DNA of 64,000 nt from Anaeramoeba flamelloides (taxonomy: Eukaryota; Metamonada; Anaeramoebidae): contig JANTQA010000015.1 in the NCBI GenBank assembly GCA_027625915.1, forward strand, positions 6,105,001 to 6,169,000, read 5' to 3'. Every line of letters begins with the position of its first letter. Within the stretch, counting starts at the first letter, position 1. This document shows, piece after piece, positions 1-11,548 of the stretch. The position numbers were made by a program, and so were the translations under genes. A model generated the notes under the pieces. It was given only the letters and a program-made list of their open reading frames with translations. It ran no database searches and was not told where the DNA came from.

Positions 1-1
1 A

Positions 2-799
2 TTGGATCGCGCCAATTCCAAAAACCAAAATTTGCAGATCCACTTGTCGTCCTTTGAAAGGTCGTTCTCAGACACCATTAAGTCGTTTGATTCCTGTGTT
101 GAGGAATCCAAATTGATTGTCTCCAAATTCGAAGCCTTTCAAAAAACGGGAAAAAAGAAATATAAATCAGATCTGTCAATGGACATGATGAAAGAGATGA
201 AAGAAGATTTCCAAAAGCAACACAAGGATTTGAAGCAAATGGAATCAGACTATAACAACCTGTCAAGAATTATGAACAACAAAAGTGATAAAATTTCCAA
301 ATATGAAATCCAATTAATGAAAAAACGAGAAAAGGAGAAGAAAATCCTCGATCGCATAAACAAATTGGAACTCAAATTGAAAAAGGAAAAGGAAAACAAC
401 ATCACACTTTCAATCCAAATTAAAAGCTCGGACTTTTCTGAATTCAGTTTCCAGGTCGAGCATTTAAAATCACTCAACCAAAATATTAAAAAGGAATACG
501 TCCAATTAATTGAGGATCGGCAAAGGCTTTTACAAAGAAGGAAAGTGAAAGAAAAATATACCAATTCTTTGAATTTCTCCAACATTGTGCAAGTGAAAAA
601 AATTAGAGAAAAATTAACCTCCAAACTGTCACAGGTACAGCAATCAAAAATTAATATGCGGAAAAAGGTGGATCAAAAAAAGGAAAAACTGTGTAATGAA
701 TTGTTACCGAAAGAAATGGAATCATATGTACAAATGTATAAATCCGATATTGATAATTGCAGACATCAAATTAAAATTTTGGAATCAATGATGTTTTAA
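2..799 (+). CDS. Coiled-coil protein, C-terminal part (5' end outside window)
   Basis: The reading frame is open from the window edge to a TAA at 797-799, so this is the C-terminal 265 or so residues of a longer protein. The first codon in the window is TTG and is not a start. The sequence is almost all charged heptad-like helix, rich in Lys, Glu, Gln and Leu, with no membrane segment. It is clearly paralogous to the complete gene at 30329-31873. Both share a block reading YNN(L/I)SR(I/L)MNNK followed by KI.K.E, then KLKKEK, then LTSKL, and both end in LES.(M/I)F. In this copy the YNNLSRIMNNK block lies near residue 84. No enzymatic motif is seen and I do not recognise the family. A cytoskeletal or scaffold role would be only a guess. 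It converges on CPSF1 across about 2.9 kb of repeats. Confidence 0.85.
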   Translation: MDRANSKNQNLQIHLSSFERSFSDTIKSFDSCVEESKLIVSKFEAFQKTGKKKYKSDLSMDMMKEMKEDFQKQHKDLKQMESDYNNLSRIMNNKSDKISKYEIQLMKKREKEKKILDRINKLELKLKKEKENNITLSIQIKSSDFSEFSFQVEHLKSLNQNIKKEYVQLIEDRQRLLQRRKVKEKYTNSLNFSNIVQVKKIREKLTSKLSQVQQSKINMRKKVDQKKEKLCNELLPKEMESYVQMYKSDIDNCRHQIKILESMMF

Positions 800-1235
800 C
801 AAATCATATTACACATTACCTTTATTTTAGATATTAGGTTTATTTATTATCAAAACTTTTCATTTTGTTCATTATTAAATATTTAATATTAAAATTATTA
901 TTTATTTTTATTTTTATTTTTATTTTTATTTGAGAAATTTAATTAAAAATAATTATTATTACTATTTTTTTAAAAAATATCCAAATTAAGAATATTAAAT
1001 TCATAATTTTTTGATTTTGAGTAATTTTTTTTTTGTTATTAATAGCATTTTAAACAGATATATTTTTTTATTTGTTTTTTTAGTAATTATTTGTTTTTGA
1101 AAGAAAAATTCACTATTTTGAAAAAAGAATGATAAAATTATTTAAAAATTTGTTCTTTTTTATTTTATTTTTTATTATTAAAGAGAGGCAATTCAACAAA
1201 TTATAACCTTATTGCCATTAGATTTTTTTTTAATT

Positions 1236-1291
1236 TAAAAGAATTGAGTAAAATCTTTGATTTTTCTCAAAAATTTTAAATTTTGGAAAAG
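1236..1291. repeat. Short hairpin family, copy 1 (decayed)
   Basis: A loose palindrome whose left arm reads AAAAGAATTGAGTAAAATC and whose right arm ends in AATTTTGGAAA. It matches the better copies at 2757 and 3175 but the right arm is eroded. Confidence 0.5.
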
Positions 1292-1653
1292 CAAGGCACC
1301 CAACGGTACTTGACGGCACCCTACAGCACCCCACTTTAGATTTTTGACAATTTTGTTTTAATTAGAAAAATAATAGATTTTCAAAACAAAAACAAAAATT
1401 AATAAAAACACTTCCTTCAATTTTTTTTAATTTCAGAGATAAAATGAAAAATTTTTAATAGTCTGTTTATTTCGGAAATTAATTAAAAAAACAAAAATAA
1501 AAGAAGACACTTTTAGTCATTCTATTGTACACTATTTTAATTTAACTCACTATACGGTACTTCATTTTAAATTATTATTAATTTGAGAATTAAAAAAAAA
1601 AAATATTTAATTTTCAGTTGATTTCTTAAATTAAAAAAAAAGTGTTTATTTTT

Positions 1654-1714
1654 TCGGGAATTCAAAAGAATTATGTAAAATCAAAGATTTAATTCATTCT
1701 TTTGGATTCTGGAA
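1654..1714. repeat. Short hairpin family, copy 2
   Basis: An imperfect palindrome: GGAATTCAAAAGAATTATG then AAAATC on the left, GATTTAATTCATTCTTTTGG then ATTCTGGAA on the right, with a loop of a few bases. The same outline recurs at six other places in the window. Confidence 0.6.
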
Positions 1715-1746
1715 CACCTTTGAGTGTCTTTAATTTCCTGTTTATA

Positions 1747-1942
1747 CAGTCATTTTCACTTTTAAGGCACAAACTTTCAACAAAATTTAAGGTACAAAAA
1801 AATCTCAAATTAAGGCACAAAATTTGGAATTTTTTTTTTTTACAATTTATTTTACAAGAATCTGAATTTTGGGCTTTAATTTGAGATTTTTTTGTACCTT
1901 AAATATCCTTGAAAGTTTGCACCTTAAAAGCGAAACTGACTG
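1747..1942. mobile_element. 196-bp TA-flanked foldback MITE, copy 1
   Basis: The element begins CAGTCATTTTCACTTTTAAG and ends with the matching CTGACTG. TA dinucleotides flank it at 1745-1746 and 1943-1944. Each arm is about 75-80 bp and the centre is a short T-rich spacer. Each arm holds up to three AAGGCACAAA-type decamers about 24 bp apart. TA target duplication with CAGT-type ends is what Tc1/mariner-derived MITEs show. There is no room for a transposase, so it is non-autonomous. Confidence 0.85.
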
Positions 1943-2078
1943 TATGTAAAATCAAAAGATTCTACAAATAAATGAGAAAACACAAGAAAACCTAACATTG
2001 TTTTTTTAGTTTGGAAAAAAAATCGGAAATTTTTTGAAATTTTCTTTTTATTATTCAATTGAAAAAAACCAATGGTGG

Positions 2079-2138
2079 TTTTCCAAGATTCAAAAGAATT
2101 GGGTAGAATCAGGATTTTACTTTTTAAAATTTCCGAAA
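2079..2138. repeat. Short hairpin family, copy 3 (decayed)
   Basis: The left arm TTTTCCAAGATTCAAAAGAA is well kept. The right arm GATTTTAC...AAAATTTCCGAAAA is eroded. Confidence 0.5.
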
Positions 2139-2265
2139 ACATAATGACAAAAAATATTTAAAATGGAAAGTTTCATATATTTTAAATATTAAGAAATTTT
2201 ACAAATTATCTAAATAGATATTCTTATATTATGAATAAAAATAAATCATAAATTTATTAACTGGG

Positions 2266-2268
<3 letters not shown>

Positions 2269-2297
<29 letters not shown>
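2269..2297. repeat. (TA)n microsatellite
   Basis: An uninterrupted alternating A/T run of about 28 bp. Similar runs occur at 34110-34138 and 60708-60737. Confidence 0.9.
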
Positions 2298-2300
<3 letters not shown>

Positions 2301-2442
2301 GATATTATTTAAGATTTAGATAATTTTCTCTGGAATTTCCTTTCTATGAAATTAATTATAAAATCTGGATTTTCGAAGTAAAAAAAAATTAATATATCGA
2401 TTATTTAAAAAAAAAATATTAATATTTTTAATATTACTAATA

Positions 2443-2638
2443 CAGTCAGTTCCACTTTTAAGGCAAAAACTTGCTACGGAATTTAAGGCACAAAAAAATC
2501 TCGAATTAAGGCACAAAATTAAGATTCTAATAAAATAAATTGTAAAAAAAAAAAATTCCAAAATTTGTGCCTTAATTTGAGATTTTTTTGTGCTTTAAAT
2601 TTCGTAGAAAGTTTGTACCGTAAAAGTGGAACTGACTG
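2443..2638. mobile_element. 196-bp TA-flanked foldback MITE, copy 2
   Basis: Same family and same length as the copy at 1747. It starts CAGTCAGTTCCACTTTTAAG, ends in GGAACTGACTG, and is flanked by TA at 2441-2442 and 2639-2640. The inner arms carry the repeated AAGGCACAAA motif. Both outermost parts stay complementary despite several substitutions, so the copy is moderately old. Confidence 0.85.
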
Positions 2639-2756
2639 TAAAAGAGGATTCATCAAGTTTATTAGCCTTAGTGGATAATAAATTTATTTTTGAATTCTTT
2701 ATAAAAATTTCTAAATAAAATTTTAGGAATTCAGGAAGTGTTGTAGAGTATCTATC

Positions 2757-2823
2757 TTTTCCAGAATTCAAAATAATAGTGTAAAATCTTAGATTTCACA
2801 AAATTATTTTGAATTCTGGAAAA
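2757..2823. repeat. Short hairpin family, copy 4 (well preserved)
   Basis: A near-perfect palindrome: CTTTTCCAGAATTCAAAATA on the left and TATTTTGAATTCTGGAAAA on the right. GTAAAATC and GATTTCAC lie inside around a tiny loop. As RNA or single-stranded DNA it would form one long stem. Confidence 0.75.
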
Positions 2824-2929
2824 TATAACTACCTTTTTTTATAATTAAAGAAACAAAAAGAATATTTCAGAAATAAAAAGAATATTTAAGATTTTTTTTT
2901 ATCTTTCTGGAATTTAAAATAACCTAACA

Positions 2930-3174
2930 AAACTTAACGTCAATTCTCTTTGTTTTCTTGAATTTTTCTGTTTTATTTGTTAAATCTATCGATTTTCATT
3001 AGGTTTTTTTTACTTTCGAAATAAACAGAAAATTTTAATAATTTTTCGGTTTATTTCTAAAGTATAAAAAAAAACTAGAACACTTCACAAGATCAAATAG
3101 AAAACCTCAAAAAAAACTAACCAAAATCTTTCTATTTTTCATTAAACAGAAAACTCAAGAAAACCTAACAGCGC
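2930..3174. repeat. Foldback repeat with AACCTCAAAAAAA arms, copy 1
   Basis: A loose inverted repeat centred near 3035, with GAAATAAACAGAAAATTTTA opposite TTTCGGTTTATTTC. Further out, TAGGTTTTTTT pairs with an AAAAAAAAACTAG string. Very similar sequence occurs at 32562-32835. In both places it lies next to a copy of the short hairpin, which suggests one composite repeat. Confidence 0.55.
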
Positions 3175-3241
3175 TTTCCAGAATTCGAGATAATCGAGAA
3201 AAATCAAATATTTTACTCAATTCTTTTGAATTCTGGAAAAT
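3175..3241. repeat. Short hairpin family, copy 5 (well preserved)
   Basis: The left arm reads TTTCCAGAATTCGAGATAAT and the right arm ATTCTTTTGAATTCTGGAAAA, with AAAATC and ATTTTACTC inside. Same family as the copies at 2757, 19627 and 32403. Confidence 0.75.
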
Positions 3242-3710
3242 CTAAAAGCTTTTTTTTTTAATTTTGAGAAATCAACTAAAATTTATTAAATTTTCTTTTT
3301 GTTTCTTGTTTTTTAAAAAAAATCTAACGGCAAATAATAGGAATTTTCAACTCCTCCCTTCAATTACAATAAAAAAAAAAAAAACATAATTTTTTATGAA
3401 ATGTAAAAAAAAATACCCATCTTTTTCGGAAATACCTTAATTAATTTTTAATTTTTTGAGTTAAAACATATATTTTCAGAAATAATTGTTAAATTTGTGA
3501 TAAAAATGTTAATTTGTGCGAACCCAAGAAATTAGTGATTTAAAAGAGAACTCATGATATTCTCATTTTTGAACTATAAAACTTTTCCAAAATAAATTTC
3601 TCTCTGAATCATAAAAATCAGCTCGATAAAGAATCTAAAAATATTGGATTTGTTAGTTTTATAAAAATAATGAGTTAAATTTTATTTATAATTCTGCTTG
3701 TATTAAAATT

Positions 3711-6700
3711 TTAAAAAAGTTGTGTATATTGATAAAGTTGAAGAATGTTTTGAAAAAGTCTTTCAACTGAGGTACCTATTTGACGAGCCAAATCCTTTTG
3801 GTGCCGAAGATCTAAATTAAGGAATCTTTTTAAAAGATTGATATCTATTATGGGCTTTTGTCTTTTCCAATGTTTTAAGGTATTTGTACCGTTTCTAAAT
3901 GCTCTCGGGTTTAACCCACAATACTGGGGTAAAGAAACTGATAGCCTTGAATTTAAAACTGATAATCTTCTGTGCACAACTTCATCTAGGGGGATTAAGC
4001 AAGATATTGAGCCATCTAATGAACAGGCAAGAACTATTTCTCGTTGTGCTTCCTTTTTATAAATTCTGATCATTTTATTAATATGGGAGCCGACATATAT
4101 TCTGCTTTGTTGATATAAAATTTCACCAGCAATTGTGCCAATGATTTGGGGGGAATAGCTTAAAATGTGAAGTTGATTTTTATCATCAGCTACAATTAAT
4201 CCTAATTGCTTTTTATCAACAAGAAATTGCGTTGAATAAATGGAACTTAAGAAATTACTTTTACCAAGAACGACTAATCTTTTACCCAATTCTCTCCATC
4301 TTACAAAATATAATCCATTGACGAGATCACCGTATAGGATATAATTTTTAATTATACTTGCTGAGACGGTAAAAACCTGAACATCTAAAAAGGATGCTCC
4401 AACAAGCAGCCTTTCATCAACGAATTTATAAATCATAATTTTTTGTCCAATAAATGCTATTAAGTATCCAACTATACTATCAATGCACGAAACCGCACCT
4501 TTATTTTCGATAGAGACATAAACTTCTTTTAATTTTAATTGACCCCCATCATCATCATTATCATCATCATCATCATCTCCATCATCTTCTTCTTCACCAT
4601 CATCGTCATCGTCATCGTGATCATCAGCTTTTTTTTCGTTACCTCCCTCATCGTCATCATTTTCTGTATTTTTTTTTTTTTTCTTTTCATTTTTCATTTC
4701 TTCAATATCAAATATTAAAATTCTTCCTTTTGTTCTTTGTGTTTCTTTAACAATTTGGCAAGTCCCAATGGCAATATATGGGAATAATGTATAATTTTCA
4801 TGAAGATCATAGTATTGTCTTGTATATATAATGTTCAAACATAGAGCATACTCTTTTTCTCTAAAAGTAAAACGATCAATTTCTTCAAATTTCTCATTTA
4901 ATAGAATTAATGAATAAATTGTTTTTTTTTTTTGGCTTACTTCTTCTGCTTTTTTGATTACTTTAATATCCTCTTTTTCAATTTCATCATCATTTTTGAC
5001 TTCATCTTCATCTTCGTCTTCATCTTCGTCTTCATCTTCATCTTCTTCTGCAATTTCTTTTTTTTCTCCATCTTTTCCGTCATTAACACTGTTGTCATCA
5101 TTTTCATTATCATTTTCATTATTATTCATGTTTTCTTCATTATCTTTCCCTTCTTCTTCTTTCTTTTCGTTCTCTTCTCCAACTTCTTCCTTTGCTTTAT
5201 CTTCTTCTTCCTTTATTTTTTGTTCTCTTAATTCTTCTTCAACAACTTTTACTTTTAACATTTGCTTTGAGACAATTGCTAAATAACATTGATATTTCGG
5301 GTGCCAAACTATATGATGAAAAGTTGAATCAAATTCAAATTTTTTAATCATCCAGTTGTTATTCTCTAAATTAACCATTTCAGGCAATTCAGCGATTTTG
5401 AATTTTTTTTGATCCGAATAAATAAAGCCTTGAATTGAATTTTGATGATGGAAAGTTGAAAAGCATGTAATTTGTTTTTCATTTGTTTGTTGGTGAAATC
5501 TTAGGAAATTTCTTTCAATGAAAATCCATATTGGCTTTTTACCACAAACAAAAACGCCTTTATGTCCAGAAATATTTTCAAAATATTGTAAATTAGATGT
5601 GTATGGAAATGATGTGTTCGTGGTTGGTGTACCTATTTCCGTTGTTTCTGTTTCTGAATTTGGATCAATTTCTGTTGTTGTTTTTACTGACTCCGTCTCC
5701 GTCCCTGTCTCTTTTCCCGTTCCCGTTTTCGTTCCTGTTCCTGATGCTGTATCTGTTTTTTCAATTTTTATATTTCCTTTTTGGTTAGTATTTGCTCCCT
5801 TTTCTTCTTTTTCCTCCATTTTATTTGTTTTTATTGATATTGTTTTTTTTTTCTTTACTTTGTTTGGAATGTTTTGGTTCATATTATCATCGTTTAATAT
5901 AACATTTCTGGTTATTAGCCCATGTGGTATTTTTTTAAATCTTAAACAAGAAATTTGATCTTGATAAATTGGAATATTTTTTGGTAAATAATAAAATCCT
6001 TTATAAACTAATAGATCATCATTATTCAGAATTGCAATTAAAATTGGTGGCTTTTCATCAGAAAGTAAATTTTTTAACAAAACTTCTTTTACATAGAATT
6101 GTTCTTGTGAACGGAATTGTTGTGGGAAGGTAAAAGATGTAACAGTACTTTTTTGATCACTCGATGAAAAGGGTAAAGGTATCATATTTGATTTTAAGGA
6201 AATTTCATCTAAATCCCCCAAAAGATAATTATTGATTAACCCCGGTCCAAAGTTAAAAGAGGTCGCTGCAAATATTCTTTCAAAAGTAGGATATTTGAAA
6301 AATTCTAAAATACCATTTGAACGAGCAATAATTAATACTAAAAATTCATCATTTTTCATCGAATTAAAATCATTTATTTCAATATCATTGTCATTTGCCC
6401 CTTCTTCTTCTTCTTCTTCATTTTTTAATTCGTTATCATCATTGTCATCATCATTGTCATCATCGTTTTCAGTATCTCTTCTATTTCCTTTAACTAGCCA
6501 ATTGGAATTACCTTTACATAAACAGCAGCAAGTAATAGAATCACTTTTTGTCGTTTTAATTAGTTCTGTTGGCATATTAACCAACTTTAAATTATTTTTA
6601 GAATTAATTACACCAATTGTTAAATCACCATTTTCAAAAAGTATTAAGATATAATTTTTATAAATTTGTGAATAAATTGCTTTTTTATTTCCAAACTCCA

Positions 6701-8357
6701 TTTTATAAATTTGCTTTATTCCTTCTAAAAATTTGATCCCTTTTGGATAAACTTGACAAATTATATTACTTCTTCCAATAACATCACACGCTAATGTTTT
6801 ACCCTCAATATAGTATTCACTTTCTAATTCCTTAATATCATCACCTGCTTCAAAAACAATAGTTTTATTTTCAGTAGATATTATTAGCCATCGATCAAAA
6901 TTTGGATCAATTTCATCTTCTTCGTCATACTCATCATCATCCTCATCATCATATTCTTCATCTTCATCATATTCATCATCATTAGATTCTTCATCTTCTT
7001 CAATTTCTTCGTCTTCGTCTTCGCCTTCATCATCTTCTTCTTCCATTTCTTCCCTTTCTTCATTATTTTTGTTCTTTTGATTTTTTTTTTTTTTTTTTTT
7101 TATATTTTCTTCCATTTCTTCATCATCATCATCATCATTTTCACCATCACTTTCTTCATCTTCATCTTCATCATCATCATCTTCACCATCTTGTAATTCT
7201 TCTTTCTTTTCATTATTATTTTGTGATCCTATTGTATTTGAATCATTATTTTCTTCATCATTATTTACATAATATTTTAATGACCAAATTCTATTACACT
7301 CATAATTGTCTTGAAATATTATTTCAGGAATTATTCCATGGTTTAAATAGCATAATGCACCTGATTTCTCATGACCACAGCAACCAACTAAATGGAATTG
7401 GTCAGGTAAATCTTCTTGTTGTTGCTCTTGTTCTTCTGTTTGGCTTTCTTCGATTGTTTCTTTTTTTGTTGTATTTTTTTTTTTTTTTTTTTTTTTTTGT
7501 TTTTTTTTGTCATTTATCAACTCTATCGGTATTGTATTTAAGATTTCTTCTTCTTTTTTTTTATTATTTGTATTTTCGATTTCATTCTCCAAATTATCAT
7601 TCTTATCAATTTCTTTCATTTCAATCTCATTATTATTTTGATCTACCGGGGTTTTTTCTTCGTTATTATCTTCTTTTGATTGTTTCTCTTTTTCATTGTT
7701 CTCTTTAGTTTGGTCTTCTGACTCATTTTCATCCAAATCTTCTTCTTTTGTTTTTGACATATTTTTGATTGTATCATTTTCCTCTTCTAGTTTTTTTTTG
7801 CCGTGATTCTCTTCTTTTTGATCTTTTTCATCATTTATTTGTATTTCTCCCTTTTCCTTTTTGTCTTCTTTGACTTCTTTCTCTTTTTCTGTTTGTTCCT
7901 GTTGTTTTGCTTTATTCTTTTCGTTTTTCGTTAATTCTTCCTTATTTTCGTTATCTTCATCACCACTATCCTCACTCTCTTCTTCTTCATCTATAGGAAC
8001 TTCAATTAATGGTTGATGTTTTACAGAAATTATCTCAAAAAGTGGGCTTATATTAAATAGTCTATCAATAATTTCGATTAAAAATTCAATTTTTGAATTT
8101 GTAAATTCATTTTTCGTTTGAAAGCTATCTTGTCCAAAGATAGAATTACCCAATTCAATTTGTTCTTCAGATAATTTGTCTCCAATTAAAGATAAGTTTT
8201 GGGTATATTCAAAAAAGTTTTCAAAATTGCTTAGCTCTTTATTATTATTATTATCAGTATCAATTAATTCTTCATTCTTTTCTTTCTCTTTTTTGTTTTC
8301 TTTCTCTTTCTCTTTTTTGTTTTCTTTTTCACCCCCCTTTTCTATTTCCATCCCCGC

Positions 8358-8390
<33 letters not shown>

Positions 8391-9992
8391 TTGCTTTGCT
8401 GTTTCCTTTTCTTCATCATTTTCATTTTCTTTCTCATTTTCCTGGATGGTGTTTGAAGAATATTTAATTAATAGGGAATCGCCAATATTTGATGCAATAA
8501 AAAAAATATTTTCATTGATTAAACAAAGATGAGAGGCAAGATGAGACGAACCAATTTTCGACCAACTAACATGCCTAACTTTAAAGCCATAGGTATTTAT
8601 TGATAAAAAATAAATATCATCGTTTTTTAAAGAAAACGCCAAAAGATCGTCCTTTAAAAAACAAGAACAAGAAGCATCAAGAGAAGTAGACAATTCAGAA
8701 TTTTGAATCAAAAAAGATCCCTTTTTCAGCCTTTTAATTTCATTAACATTTGGTATTTGATACGAACGGTTCTTGTTTGTTGTGTTCTGTTGATAATTTG
8801 AATTTGGGGCATCTAGTAAGTCGATTTCTTTTTGATCTTTGGGGTTTATGTAATTTACAAATCGATCGGTGGCATTTACAAAGAGCACGACCCGATGGCC
8901 AATAACAACAGCACCACCTCCAATGCTTAAAGGCGCCTTAAGAAGAGAAAAGCAGGTCATAGAAAGATCGTCTACTTTCCAAATAATTTCTGCATCTATT
9001 GAGTTCAAATTAATTGACAAGACACTTAACGCTTTTCTTTCTTCGTTATATTGAATTTTATTTTCTACTCTTTCTTTCATAGAACTATGAAGGATCATTA
9101 AAGTTGGGGTATTGTACCCCTCGAGGAATTGAAATTTGTTTATCCCAAAGATGTCGAATTTAAATAAGTCAATTAAAAAAGGTTGATCTATTAATGAATT
9201 TTTTTCCTCTTCTTCTTCATCATCATCAAGATCTTTTTCTTTTTCTTCTTTGTTTTCTTTTTCTTTTTCGATCTCTATTTTGATTTCTTTTTCCTCTTCG
9301 TTCCCTTTTTCATTTTCTTTTTCATTTTCGTTTTCTTTTTCTATTTCGATTTCGATTTCGATTCCATTTTCATTTTCATTTTCGTTTTCTTGTTCATTTC
9401 CGTTTTCTTTTGTTCTTTCTTTTTTAATTTTTGAAATATTTTTAACTGATTCTTTCTTTTCCTCGTTGATTTTTTTTTCTTTGCTTTTTGAATTTTTGAA
9501 AACATGCTTTTCCCATTTTTTACAATTCTGAAGAAAGACTGTTAACGGTACACTTTTGTTAATCGGAAGAACAGCAAGATAACGTTCATTGAACAAAAAT
9601 GTCACACACTGTTTGTCAAATGCGATCAGTGGCTTTGTAAGGTTAACAGAGTAATTTTGTAACCTTTGATCTTCAAAATAATGCATGCCAATCACCCGTA
9701 TGTCGTTAATCCTTTTATCGTAATGGATGATCGAGACTTTGGCGTTTGCAAATGTAATAAAGAGTGAATCCTTTTTTTTTCCTGGAAACTTACCTGAACA
9801 CATGGTTCCAATTTGACCCAACAATTCAAATTCGTGCTTGAGTTCAAGCGAATTATTTGAATCAATACAATATATTTCAATTTTTCTTTTTTTTGAGACT
9901 ATCAAATTATTTTCCTTGCTATTTAAAAAGTTGCAACAAAAACAAAAATCAATTCCAGTTGGCAGTAAAAGTTCATTGTACCCATTATACAT
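3711..9992 (-). CDS. CPSF1: Cleavage and polyadenylation specificity factor subunit 1 (CPSF160)
   Basis: CPSF160 is the large beta-propeller scaffold of the nuclear complex that recognises the poly(A) signal and directs pre-mRNA 3' cleavage. The N-terminus (MY..Y...LPTGI.F...CNF...E.NL.V, then HYFE) matches the family start. The C-terminus has the CPSF_A region with CGLNPRAFR at about residues 2023-2031, matching the GLNPRAFR of animal CPSF160. That separates it from the related DDB1 and SF3B3. At 2093 aa it is about 650 residues longer than typical. The excess is low-complexity insertions at roughly residues 160-267, 514-586, 664-861, 909-1029, 1171-1198, 1377-1456, 1584-1671 and 1767-1816, rich in Glu, Lys, Asn and Asp and lying in presumed inter-strand loops. 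It reads as one exon from ATG at 9990-9992 to TAA at 3711-3713. Function rests on homology. Confidence 0.93.
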
Positions 9993-11423
9993 CTTAATTA
10001 GTCCGAATGTTATTCTGGTTTTGTTTTATTTTTTTTTACAAGAAGTAAGAAAAATGGACTAATTATGAATAAAATGATTCATAATTGTTATTTAACTTTT
10101 TTAGTTCTTTGGATTTTTAAGGTTACTTAGATGTTGGAATTTTTTTGGGGTTGTTTTTTGTAAACACTACAGGGTTTAAATCTAATTAATGAGGAAAATT
10201 CACTTTCTTGTGATTTGAACTATCTCTATATTTGAATTTTCAAGTTAAAAATAAATCAATTTAAATTGATTTTTAACAATTATAACAGGGATTACAAGTG
10301 ATAAATTGAAATAAACCAATTTCTTATTCTATATATACTGGACTTTTTATCATATTTTAATTAATAAAATTGATATCGGTGAGATTTTTTTGATTTGCGA
10401 AATGTCTATAATTTTGATATAATTGAAAAAAGAAAATGATTGGGAATTTTTCGAACTTTTAAATTTCAAATATATTTATTTAATAATATGATCTTGTGAA
10501 ATCTAACATAAAAAAAAATAGAAACTAACAATTTATTTTTATTGTGTAAATTATTTTTTCTTATTCAATATGATATTTTACAAAAAAAAGACAAAATTTA
10601 TTAATAATCCATCAAACTCACTCTAACATAATCTGACTTTTTTTTATAATTATTTTTTTGATTTATTTGGTTATTTATTCTCCTGGTGAAGGTATTTAAC
10701 AATCTGAGAATTTTCAGATCAAAAAATTGAGATATGATTATCAAAATTTAATAACTTTAGTGTATAAATATTAAATATTCCTTCTATAAATTTCATTTTT
10801 TAAAGTAAATAGATTTTTTTTTTTCGAGTCCAAGAATACACAACTCAAATATTTACAATTCTTATTTCATTTTTTAAATAATTTTTTTTTTCTGATTACT
10901 TTTTTCAAAAATCAAAAGTTAATTTTCAAAGGAATTTGATGGATGTGATTATTATTGATATAATTTTTTTATTGAAAAATATTTGGATAAAATTCCAAAA
11001 AAATTGTCTAAATAATATAAGGGTTTTACAGTTTTTTGAAAACAATAAATGATCATCAAAAATAATCAAATACCTAATTGTAATTTCTGACCACTTAATT
11101 ATATTTTATAAGGGTTCTTACGTTTTATTCAAGTGAATTTTGATCAAATTAAGAATACAATTTGATTTTTCAGATATTTTTTAATTAATTATCTTAAAGT
11201 ATAAAAAGTGTGAAAAGTTATTTTTACGAAAATCATTTTTGTAAGAGAATTGAAATATTGTGTTAAATATATGTTATTATGTAAAAATTATGATTTGTAT
11301 TAATTTATTTGTAATATTTTGTCAGATTTTTCAGAGTAAAAATGGTTTGAAAATTAATACTAAACCAGTTAGAAATTCCAAGTTATAAAAAAAATCCCCA
11401 AAAATTGTAAAAGGGATATTTAT

Positions 11424-11437
11424 GGGGGGGGGGGGGG
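11424..11437 (+). repeat. Run of 14 G residues
   Basis: An uninterrupted G14 tract inside very AT-rich intergenic DNA. A G16 tract occurs at 61445-61460. Confidence 0.95.
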
Positions 11438-11548
11438 TTACACAGAAAAATTGTATCTTGATTGTGATTTCTATTTTAATTTTATTTAGATTATAGATTT
11501 TGGATAATTACATTAATAAGTAAAAAATTAATATAAAAAAATAGTATA

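Larger units (their letters stand above)
800..3710. other. Intergenic repeat nest between convergent genes
   Basis: No gene is supported here. The stretch is very AT-rich. It holds two copies of a 196-bp TA-flanked foldback element, five copies of a ~65-bp hairpin, a ~250-bp foldback rich in AAACCTCAAAA-type strings, and a TA microsatellite at about 2269-2297. Short runs such as the GGCACC strings near 1296-1332 are the only G+C-richer parts. Confidence 0.8.

Noticed and set aside
1702-2561. Open frames of 60-72 codons in the left repeat nest
   Set aside because: They overlap the foldback arms and hairpins and arise from the repeats themselves.
4932-9531. Many + strand open frames opposite CPSF1 (Ser/Phe/Ile-rich)
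   Set aside because: They are the complement of GAA/GAT/AAA-type low-complexity codons and have no independent family signal.
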